DNA of 64,000 nucleotides from Phlebotomus papatasi (lineage: Eukaryota > Arthropoda > Insecta > Diptera > Psychodidae): assembly GCF_024763615.1 (NCBI RefSeq), contig NC_077222.1:96753417-96817416 (forward strand), in the 5' to 3' direction. The first letter of the stretch is position 1. Every line of letters starts with the position of its first letter. Shown here in pieces: positions 43,105-55,100 of the stretch. Below the pieces are notes generated by a model. The model was not told the DNA's origin, made no database searches, and saw only the letters and a list, made by a program, of their open reading frames with translations. A program made the translations under genes and the position numbers.

Positions 43105-46100
43105 CTGAAAAGAACACAGGATATTAGGATCCTAAAATTTCCGAAAACACTGATCACTGATTTGATCACTGATCAACATGATTTACAAATATTTTGTAGT
43201 CTTGTTTACAAGAACGTAGATTTCCAAAAAAACGTAATCGTATTATAAGGATCTAAAAAAGCGAAAAAGGTGTATAAGAAATCAGAAACTTACTACTTAT
43301 AGAATGGCGAAACCATTAGATTCGGTCTGATTAAGGACAAATAACGATGAACGGATAAAAACCTTTTCCGTTTCTTACAATGACGTTTATGGAAATCTAG
43401 AGTTCTTTTACCAGGTTTACAAAATATTGATGGGCAATTTTACAGGATACAGAGGGAAAAAGCATAAGTCAAGGTGTAACATTTATCTTTCTTTTGGAGT
43501 CTGACGAGGAACTTTATGCTCTCAATTCTTCCGGTGTTCGTCAGAAGGGTATTCCTCTTTCAAATTTAAAGAATCTGGTTTTTCTCCAAAGCTTTCAACC
43601 CTTGGTATGGGTGTTCTTCAGTGGGTCAATTTAGAATCCTTTAAGTATTTGAAAAACGTCTAACGTCTGACTAATTTTATGCATTGGCACATTCGCTCTA
43701 ACTCTTTCCCGGGGATTCTCACTGTTTTATTAATTTTAAACTATTTTATTTGATTTTTGAAAATTTTTGGTACTCTCCGTGTTTATCTTTCACTGTCGCT
43801 TTGTCTACTCAGTCTACTACTAAATCTACTATAACATTTATTCTTCAAGTTCGTAGGATTGGACTGACTACCACTGCAAAGTATATTGAACTTTGGTAAA
43901 CAGGTTACTTCTAATCGCAATTGGCTTGCAATTATACTAATTCGCCTTTCTTTAATCAATAAGGGATCACAGACCTGCCTTTCCAGGTCTTTGATCATCT
44001 AGCTTTCAGCTAGACGTTCCAACCTTGATATCGCAACATTAAATTAGTGCATCAGATTGGCGGAAGGTTTTCTCCTTCCAATTGAGCTTCGACTGATCCA
44101 GCCCTCGGACAACTGTTTTTCGTCATTTACAATTTTGACTAGCACATAGCACAACCACCAAGATCAAGCTTACTCGACCTATTCTTTTTTCAACATGGGC
44201 TTCCAATTGCAGGGACTATTGGTGGGCACCCATCCCGGCCTACCAGTTTAACCTGGACCGGTCATAGTTCAGGGAGTACTTCGAATTCGACCTAAGGCCC
44301 GGCGTTCCCAAACCAAGCTCTTCCATATTCCCTACATTTTCCAGTCCCAGAAGGATTGAAACTCGTTACCAGTATGGAAGTAGTCTCAGCACAATACCCC
44401 TCTAGGTTTCCCAGATTGGCAGTAATTTCACTACAACACCGGTCTAGGATGAAGAATGTAGGTCCTTTAGTTAAGCGGTTACCACTCACAGGACCGTAGT
44501 GATCTTTCGTTCACTATTTTTCGGATTTTATTCTCGTATGTGGAATGGATTACTCTCAATCACACCCCATTGCTTAGCCAAAAGGATAGGTCATCGACAA
44601 GATAGCGGTCAGAGCAGTAAAATGTTAAGGTAACTCTCAATACTCTATACCAGGGGCCTCTCGACATTTCATTTTTCCATACGTTTTTGTATAGAGGCAC
44701 TGAAGACTATTGGCAAGTTTTTTCCTAAAGAAAATTGACTTATCAGTCTGATATATTTCGAAATCGTACATTTAACGCTATATAAAAATACATATTTCAT
44801 TATGTTCGCCAAAATTATACAAGAACTACGAGCAAATTTCTTTAAGTTGAGGAGCAATAGATGCAAAATTTTTACAAGGAAAAGTGAAAAATAGCTTCAC
44901 TTTTTATTAGGCTTGATGGGCCCCTGCTCTATACACTACCACGCTCAAGGGGTAACTCTTATTGAGAAACCCTCGTCAATTGTCCGAGTAACGCTTCGCG
45001 AAACCCGAGAAACCCAAGAATTGCATCGCGAAACTCGAGAAACCCAAAAATTGCATCGCGAAACCCAAGAAACCCAGTGTCTGCATCGCGAAACCCAAGA
45101 AAGCCAATTTCTGCATCGCGAAACCCGAGAAACCCAGTGTCTTCATCGCGAAACCCGAGAAACCCAGTGTCTGCATCACGAAACTCGAGAAACCTAATTT
45201 TTGCATCGCGAAACCCGAGAAACCAGAAACCCTTGTCAGAAATAATGGGAATGAGTTACCCCTTGACCACGCTCCTACTTCACTGTCATTTACCCAAAGA
45301 CTTCATACCCGTTCAACCACAGCATATGATCCAATATTTCCGTACTTTGGAACTGGGTAGAGAAGTCTTTGGAGAAAGGGTTACCATCAAGGAGTACCAT
45401 TATAACCCAAATGTCGTTCTCTTACTCATCTACGGCCACGGTATAAGTTGCCCAAATAACAAAAACAACAATCCAAAGATGAGGATGTCCTCAGTTCTTG
45501 TCATGTTCTAAAACTAACCAAGAAGACTTAATAGGAGCTAACAAAAAGAAAAGTCAATTACGCAGAAGTACATGAGGGGACTCATGTCCTAAAATAAGGG
45601 AATAGTACCATTACTTATGTCAGGAGTAAAAAAAAAAATAAGATTAGCAGGTTGGGCCGTCAACTGGTTACATGTTTATCAATTGTGAAATACGCCGTAC
45701 GTAGAAAGCTAAGTGTAACGAAATAAACCTTAACTCTTTCGTCTTCTTTGGGACTCTGGGTACCCATGGAAAAAAGAATTTTTTTGGACTATTTAGAATC
45801 GATAAAAATCCGATTCTTGTGGATGATTCCAAACTATAAGGATGTCCAAATCTAGGATATTTTTTGCAGGATTCCAATTAACTCCTGAGGTTAGATATTT
45901 TTGGTCAAAAATCGTGAATTTTCGATTTTCTGCTTCCTTGCAGATATTGTGACTTTTTTGATATTCCTAGACCAGAATAAGGAAAAACCTCTCGGGGCCA
46001 ATAAGTATGATAACTAACAATTACAGATTGCATAAATTCGAAAAATATTTTGTCTTAAATTTTCAAAAATTCTTAAAATAAACTTACAATCCATGTCGTG

Positions 46101-49100
46101 AAGTAGTTGTACAGCTGTTAACAATTTAGCCCTGTGGTCATTGTTCAAGATACCCAGGTAGTCCAGATCTGCCGGTTCCAGTTCCTTAAAGAGTTCTAGG
46201 TCTTCATAGCCATTAAGGACAAAAACCGACGTATATTCTTTTAGGCCGATCCGTAGCAGTAGTTCTTCAACCGAAGCTGGGCTATTGGGATTCCGACAAG
46301 ATGCAATTTTGTTGTTAACATTCTTACGTCGGTGATCCGGAAGTACTTCCACATTGATGAATTTGAAATGTCCTATTCGGCCATTGCACCGACCCCGCCA
46401 AACACCGGAAGCATTCATTGAGATTACATCTATAATATCACCTTTCTGTGGGAAAGTTGAGAACCATAATTAAATCTTTGGCTGTTCCAGAAACAAAACT
46501 TAATAAAGACATGTACCTTGAAGCGAAGAGCTTCTTTGTCATATGGATTTGGTAAACTATCTACAATAGCTTTAGCTATACAGATGGGTGGAAGGGTATT
46601 CCGGTCATCGGCTGAGAGGGAACTATGGGGACTTCCGGGTCGAACAAGTGCCTGCGTACCTGTGTGAGAAGTTGAAGTTGAAGTTAGATTTAATTTGTGC
46701 AACCAATTAGTATTTTTGGGATAATTACTCGAACCAGAAGCACTTGGGAGACTCTCGACGGAACTAGCAGAACATGGAAATGCCTGATCACTTATACTTC
46801 CTCGGTCAGTGTTCTCTTGGGATGTATTGAAGTCTCTCGAAGTTTCCTTTGTCCCATTGAACTTTCTCAAATTTTCACCAAAGACTGTCTTCTCCTTTGG
46901 AGAACTTCTTACGTCTCCAGGCTAGAAATTCATATATATGGCAAAAGGAGAGTTATTGTTTGTATTTTCAGTTTTGTAAATTGAGTACTTCACTAGCTCT
47001 CAACATATCTTCGTTATTCCTCAATTGTACAACACCCAAAATACATCAAAGCTTTTCCACATAAAGTTCTTTATAAAATAGTCAGAGAGATATGCAAATT
47101 GTTAGCTTTTTTTCTCCTTTTCACTTGATATAATTTTGTCCGAATAAATTTTGCCAGGAATCCCATCCCTTCGGTAATGTTTATGAACATTTTCTTGTTG
47201 TCTTTCATCTCAGTCGAGATGCATTCTCCCCTTAGCTATTAGTGTCTATATCTCTCCACTTGGGTATTGAGGCAGGCACGAATGAGTTTGCAACAGAAGA
47301 AACAAATGTTGGAAACGCTCTTTTTGATAATAATAGTGAGTCGGCAGATAGACAGACAGACAGTGAGTTAGACAGATAGACAGACAGACAATAAACATGG
47401 GAAAAACTCAGTAGAAAGACTTTTCCGATCCCCTTTTTTTTTGGTGCACACAAGCACATTTTCCTTCTCGTGCCATCACCGTTCCAGCCGGTGCATTGTG
47501 GGATGAGTCACAATTCCTCAAAATAAATGGTGAGATTCTGAAAGTCCCATTTCTTTCGAGTAATTTTTCCATTTGCCTCTATTTGTATGCAAATGCAACA
47601 ATTCAGCACTTTGAGTGTCATCCAAACAAACTATTTAATGCTATTTGGAGCTGAGGACAGGATAGAGACCAAAAGGATAAGTTTAAATGAACGTTAGGAA
47701 TTTTTTAACAAGTACTTTGGAGTTTTGTACTCAAGTCAGTACATTCAAACGATTTTCCCCACACTTTTGGAAGATTTGTTACTTTTGTCGGACACGATGA
47801 AGTATTGAGTTCAAGTAGCTTGTATCAGCAACTGTGCTAACTGTTTATTGTGTTTATAGAAAAAAGTTCTGAGAAAGAATTTCTGAAAAGATTGCTAGTT
47901 GTACTTTTAATATTAGACAATTATTTTACAATATTTTGAGCATTAGTCAGTTCGCAGAGTTGTTGATACAAGTGATGAAATTTGATTAACAATAGTGCGA
48001 TCAACCAGGGTCTTAAATGGTCTGCAGACTAGAAAGGAGAATAGTCAAATCCGGTCCTGGAATCGCCTCGAACGGGACCTATATGAATTGTTGTGGGACC
48101 AATGTTATAATGTACAGTTCTAGAGCATAAAAACTATTTCTTAAAAGGAAGAATGGTCAAAAGTATATGGGCGCTGGTTCATAGATGAGAGTAGGCGTAC
48201 TTTGTAGATACTGATATAATATTAAAAAATGCCGGGACCCAGAACGATAAGCGCTGGGAGTCCTTGTAAAAAGGCCTTTTTCCTGGTGTTTTGACCACAA
48301 ATTGCGCAAGAACTGCTAAAGTGATCTTGATGAAATTCGGCATAGGATCAGTGTATGCTTTAAACTTTTTATTTATTCATGCCATATCCTCCCTTCACCC
48401 TTCATTCTGGTAACCCTCATACAAAATGAGAGCATTTTCACCTTATAACTCCTTTCTGAGAAAAGATAGAAAGCTGAAATACGGCATGGGAACAAGACTT
48501 AAAGAAGACTTTTCAACCATGCATACTAACCCCCTCCTCCATCATCCCTTCTGGTAGATCCTACACAAAATGAAACCATTTTACTTTATAACTCCTTTCT
48601 GAGAGGAGACAGAAAACTGTAATTCGACATGGGCACAAAGCTTAGAGAAGACTCTTTAACTATGCATACCACACCTCTCCCACCCATCCGTCTGATAGTT
48701 TGATTGATAAGTCATACAGTGACCCTATACGCCCTATACCGAATTTCATCAAGATTCACTTGTAAAAATAAAAGGGTCAAATTGATCCAACTGGTAAAAA
48801 TGAAAGGATCACCGAGGATCCTTTGAAAGTGTCCCTGTTTTGACACTTATTTACCTCCGGAATAAACGAACAAAAACAGTGATAAAGTCATCTTTGGTGT
48901 TCGCATAGATGAGAGAAATATGGTATCAGTAATAAGTTCGTGATAAAACATAAACTAACGTGATAAATTTGCATATAAAATTTCAACAGCCACTAGTGAT
49001 CCTTTCAAAAGTTCAAATACGATCCATCTTTTTGAAAAGGATAGAATATAATCTAATCTGATCCTTTAATTTTTACCACACTGTTACTTTAGCAGTTGTT

Positions 49101-52100
49101 CCGTAATTCGTTGTCAAAACAGTGATTTATCGGAAGGATAAAGACCTTTTTACAAGGACTTCCAGCGTTTATCATCCTGATTATCGGCAATTTTTCAATC
49201 TTATAACAGTGGCGATTCTGGGACCAGCGTCTATAGTTTTAACCATTCACCTTTTAAAATGATAGATACATAGAAATCTGATAGATCAATTTATTGTTTT
49301 TGTAACAAAAGGCTAAGCAAAAATTTTCCTAATGGCTTTAGCACATATTTTAGATCAGGAAAAGTTCAAAATATCAAAGTTCACGTCCCTCTCTTTCTCA
49401 ATCCAATTACATAAGTCTCTCTCACTCTTTCGTTCTCTTCTTCTTCTTTTAAACATCACCCGAAATTCAATTTAGTTCAATCTAATTTCAGCTGTGAAAG
49501 ACTGGGATAAACATAATGTATTCAAAATGTTTAAGAAAGAAGGGGATTTAAATTTTTATTTCATTTTTCCTTATTTAAAAGGTGTGCGAAAGGCATAAAT
49601 ATTAACTGACGCTTATTTAAATTTTAAAGCAGTTAAGTCATACGGATAGGTCTAATGATCATTTTTAAGGCCGATCACTTAATGAAAAAAATTGTCAGTT
49701 TTGATTAAACAAAAACACAAAAAATGTTTTTTTTAATTTCACACGTAAATTATTGATAATAATATTTAAATGCCCATATTGAAATTAGCAATAAAATGAA
49801 ATATTCTTAGCGAAAAGTGAACAAGTCAAATTTGGGCATGATTTCTGTTAGTTTCAAAATTGTTATGAAAAAAAAACTTAAGACCCAAGTAGCGAAAATG
49901 AGTAATTTCGACACAAATTTTAGTAAGTCTGAAACATTGATTTAGTCAGAGCTGAGTCTCGTAAAAATTGCATGATTAGAAAACCGTAAATAAGAAATAG
50001 AACGATAAACTTGATGACCAAAGACTTCTTCTACAAAAGTACGTACTTTTCTTCTAAGTAAGTTCTTTAGTCATTCTGTTACATAGTGGTTACGTTCTGG
50101 TTTAGCGGTGACACATACATGCAAACAGAAATAGATGTAATACATATAAGATTCCAAGTGCGGTTTCACATAATTAGAAAGACCGCATTAAGTCAGGAAG
50201 ACGTCAGTTCAACGTCTTAAATACTACGTCAACAGAATGACTAAAGTGTGTCTTCTTTTAAAAGATGAATATAATTAGTTTTTGTGAAGCATTCTAGAGA
50301 ATTTTGAGACATATTTAAAAAAGAAAATTAGAGAATTAGCGTGAAATTGGTACCAATGAATTGAAGCACATTTAAAATAAGTACTTTCTTCTCCTATTTT
50401 TAAGTGGAGCTGGACCCTATCATGATATAATATAACTCCACAAACCAATTTTCAAACAAAATTACTTTATGATAAGGCTTTTTTTTTAAATAGAAGAAAA
50501 GTTCTATTTTAAAGCTGCCCCAATTCAGAAGTTCACCATTTTCCCCTAGTTATACATAATTTAATGGTTCTTAATTTAATAACCATTTTTAATAACCAAA
50601 CAAGTTGATCAAGAAGATGAATCGAAAATCCGTCGCTCGAATCAGTAATTTTCCTAATTGTTGTGTAACACAATAAATAGCAGGTTCAACCATTGCTATT
50701 TCAAGCAACGAATTGTAGAATTGGCAATAGGTTCAAAGCAGATCTCCTTTTAATCCTTTTTACTCTTTTATGTTACAATTCCTGTCTGCCAGTTCGAGGG
50801 TTAAGAGAAACTTTAAAACCATTTTTAGCGTTTTAATTGAATTTTTCGCACCTTAACATCGCTTTAATTTCAATTACTTATGCATAGCCGAATGCTTCAT
50901 CGAGTCCTCAATGAATTGCAAAATATTAAATACTGCTAGAAAAACTACTTCCATTCATTTAACAGTGAAACTTTTCCCACTAAAACCATACTTTTCTCAT
51001 TCATACACTTTTCGAAACTTTTTCCCAATAAAAAAATATGAGTTGAAAAAGCTTTACCAACACTAATTAATTTTCCTGTCAAATTTTAATTATGATAAAT
51101 GGTCAATTTTCCACTTGAAGAGGAAAAATTAGTGAGACTGAATGAGAGTGAGGAAAGCCCCTTGGTTGGTGTATTTAATTTAAATCAGGAGCGAAAAGAA
51201 ATGAAACCTCTTGAGCCCCCTACAGAATCATCCGCCTTCATGGCTAAGTTTAAATTATTTTAATTAGCTTACATGATGCACGGTCGCCTTCTGGCTAATT
51301 GTTGAGCCTTTGTGCGCCGTTGTTCTCTTGCTCTTGGCCATACCAGCAGGTAATCCATGATGCGAAGCTGCTAAATCGTCCTCATAATCGGATGATGGAC
51401 TCGGCGACAGAGATGGAGATTCACCAATTCCACCACTCAGTGTCCTGTACCGGGCTGTACAATTATTTGTACCAATCTGAAATTATAATTGTGCTCAGTT
51501 TGAGTTTTGAGCATTTGGCTGTGGTTCTAATTAAATTTGACCGCCCATTTCATCTCTCAAAAAAACCAAGTGGAGACGATGGTTTGGGCGGAATTTCATA
51601 AACTCGCATAGTATCTTTCTCACGAGGAATCATAAAAATTCAAGAGCAGGGCATATTTCAAAATTTTCGCATCTCGGAAGGTAACTGGAATTTTAGCACA
51701 AATTTTATTGCAAAAACTGTACAAAATTATTAGGAACATTTACATAAATTTTATAATTTTAACGAGTTTGGTTAGAGACTATGAAAACTTTATGTTAAAC
51801 TCTGTTAGATAGTGTTTATATTTTTTTTATTATTCAATTTGTATGAAATATATGTAGTTTCATAAGTTTTAAAACATACTTTAATATTATAAGTCCCATT
51901 CATTGCTGTGTTAATGAGCGTTGAAGTGTACGTTTTGTGTCTTTCAATAAAATAATATATTTGATCTAATTTTATAATTGATCTAATTTTTTGATAAAAA
52001 GGTAAATTAGATGGGTTCTAGAGAGTGTATCCCTCAACCGGATGACTCATATTTGAGCTTGTTGGAAAGGTCTTGAAATTCCTGACAAGTCTGAACTGAT

Positions 52101-55100
52101 TCCAATCGATTATGAAGCGATTATAAAGCATTTTTTAGTGCTCTTATTAATTTTTTATTCTGTTAAAATAGGTAAATGATGCGAAAGTCCTTTTAAAGTA
52201 TACCACCAAAGTCACGTGTTCGAGTATTTCGCAAAACATGGGACGCTTTACCACCCCTTTTACCAATTAGATCAAAAACTTAATATTAAGTGATCTAAAT
52301 ACATATATTAAACATTTATAAGCGTATTAGCGACAATTAATGTGAATTGCATTAATTTCTTAATGACTAAATGTGATAATACGGCTATGAATAATTATAA
52401 TGTTCGAACATTAATATTAGCAGTTAATTACCAACAAATTGTCAACTCGTTAGTTATTCTCGGTAAGCTCTATCGGTGGCTAATCGACGCAAATTGCACG
52501 ATAATTTTACGTACGTTTAATTTACTGAACATGGTACTCTGTTGCTTTCTGGTTATTACATATTTGTTTTTGTCGATTGTTACGAAAACTCGTAAGGAGC
52601 CTCTGATAGGACAGACTTTTCGACAGCGACCTATGCTACGTTTTGGAGCGAGCTGATGAAGAGTTGTCAGGACTGGAGGAGGTTATTGCGAGAGGCCCAA
52701 TCCTTTAACTCTTTCGCGTCTTTAGGGTCATATATGACCCGGGGAAAAAGTTTCTTTTTGGCTATTTACATTAATTGAAATCTAACTAGAGTCTTGAGAA
52801 AATGAGCCAAGAATCTTACATCCTTCTATTATGATTTCGTGCACGAACAGATAGATTTCAATTAATGTAAATACCCAAAAAAACTTTTTTCCCCGAGTCA
52901 TGACATTACCCTAAAGACGCGAAAGAGTTAAAGGGACGTTGCAACCATCTAAGTAAGTAAGTATAAGTTTATCTTTAAATTAAGGAACCAATCTATCGTA
53001 AGCATGAAATAAACTTTAAATGAAAATGTTAAATATTTTTATTATTATTGTATATTAACGATATCGCTAAATGACACTAAATTTCCATCAAAGGTTTCAG
53101 TCTTTGCAAATTTCATAAACTATTCTTCAGTTCCCTGATTAAGAAGTTTTAGATTTTAATCGACCTATGTCTAAAAACTCGAATTTGTTATTTGATGTTA
53201 ACTCAAATTTGAAAATTTTAAATTTTGCCATTAAATATTAACCTTAAAACATTTAAGCACTTCGTATTTTTAAATTAAAAGTTAATTCTTTATACTTCTG
53301 TGAGGGAAATAACATATGCTTTTATGAAAGACTGGTGAAGTCTTTTGTTGTTCTTTCTAAATTTCATTGATGATCATCTCAAAATTTCGGAGTAATTTTT
53401 GCATTCCAACTCATTCTCTATGTCAAAACTTGTAAAATAGAAAGTTTTGTTTCTCAAATTTTATAAAATTATTTACTATTATTATTATAATTATTTTACT
53501 ATTATTATTATTTATTATTATAATACGAAACGCATGCAAATGGGTTGTGGGCCACGGTCAAATACCGAAAATCCAAAATCCCCAGAAAGGTTAAATCTCG
53601 AATGACAAAAACTCGAATTCTTTAGACTTTAGAGTGCCGTAGCTGCTCTTATGCCCTAGACGCCTAGACACACTTACGACTTAAGCCGAGAGATGACTTA
53701 GTGGAAAATGATATAAATGTAGTTTGACGTTTATTTCTAATAAAATTACGCTAAGCCGTCTCTCGGCTAATCCTCAGGTCTGTCGAGGCTCTTACGATTG
53801 CATCCGCGCTTGTTGGAGATAAATTAAAATTTTCTATATAGGAAATTATTCTACACATTATTCTCTGTATAATTTCGTCCCTTTTATTGGAGTTTCAGAC
53901 CTAAAGGCCCAAATAGACTCAGGCTGATCCTCGAGAATATTTAGCGTATAAAATTTAGTAGTAAAGGATTAGGTAAAGAAAATCTATGCAATGGATATCT
54001 AATCGATAATTCTAAGCCTTCAGTGTATGACAGTTTTGGATAAATCTTTACTACAAAATTTTACAAGCTAAAAATATTCTGGAGGATCAGACTGAGTCTA
54101 TTTGGGCCCTAAGGCTTAGCCATCTGGCTAATTCCTTATCAGGTATGATTTTGTAGGAAATTGTTGTTTAGAATTGGATATTAAGGGTAAATGATCCATT
54201 AGATTTTGAAAAATCAATAAAATTACTTGTTATTTAGATTTTTGAGACCTTCTGGAACTGCGCTAAATTTCCAGTCTGAAGCCGGCATTAGTATTTTGGC
54301 TTTTTAGGATTCTGGTTTATCATGACTTTGACATTCGGGATTTCGGCTTACGGGTATTTGGCTTTCTGTATTTTGACTTTTTAGGATTTTGATTTTGCGG
54401 GTTTTTCGCTTTTGAGATTTCGGCTTTTTGACATATTCGGGATTTTCTCCTATTCGATATTTCGATCCATTTTGGACTTTGGCTTCTGGAATTACAACCC
54501 ATTCGGGATTTACTTTTTTCAGGACTTTAGTGTTTCCAGATTTTGGCTTATTGGGATTTTGACTTTCGGTATTTTGATTTTTCAAGATTTTGATTTTTTA
54601 GATCTTTCGCTATCGGAATTTTAACTTTCGGGTTTTTGACCGAATTGGATTTTAGCTTTCGAAATTTTTACCGGCACTACAATAGGTTATGTATCGAAGC
54701 GATTGTTCGGTGATTATTATTATTAATCGTGTCGAGTGGCCTCGTGGTGAAAGGATCACTCAGTCCCTATGGACTGTCCAGAAGCACAGATTTAGTCCCG
54801 GAAAAGCTCTATATACATGTAGAGGTTACCTTTTTTCTCCCTGTTCAGTGTTGCAAATGTGCGGCGTTTAAGATGTTAGTCCAAAAATTTTTACATTTTA
54901 TAAAAAAAAACAAAAATAACACGGCTAAATCTTTGGAAAGAATTTATTTTTTTTTTTTGATTTCGAACAAAGAAATTCTGCATTTCTAACACAGAAAAGA
55001 TATTGAACAGAATACGCGGGCACTCAATGGGTTGAGTGGTTGAGCACTCGCTCTAAGATGCAAGTGTGTCGGGTGGGAATCCCTTTTAGGTCACCAGGTT

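Larger units (their letters stand above)
43105..46087 (-). other. SH3-SAM gene intron (3.0 kb)
   Basis: Holds the hAT-like elements at 44651-44926 and 44946-45265. The stretch 44000-44600 is richer in GC and unique in this window; no gene or element was recognised in it. Confidence 0.6.
46922..51272 (-). other. SH3-SAM gene intron (4.35 kb)
   Basis: Contains a (GACA)n-like microsatellite at 47345-47392, the long-TIR element at about 48139-49260 and a GGGGAAGTGG-type remnant at about 50340-50549. Otherwise nothing recognised. Confidence 0.6.

Noticed and set aside
44913..45511. Repeat protein RETRETQ...
   Set aside because: Frames stay open because the minisatellite period is 30 bp; flanked by element ends, no start context or conserved domain.
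52652..52670. Hammerhead-ribozyme-like CTGATGA
   Set aside because: The second copy of the LINE tail reads CTGACGA and no paired stems with a GAAA core are present.
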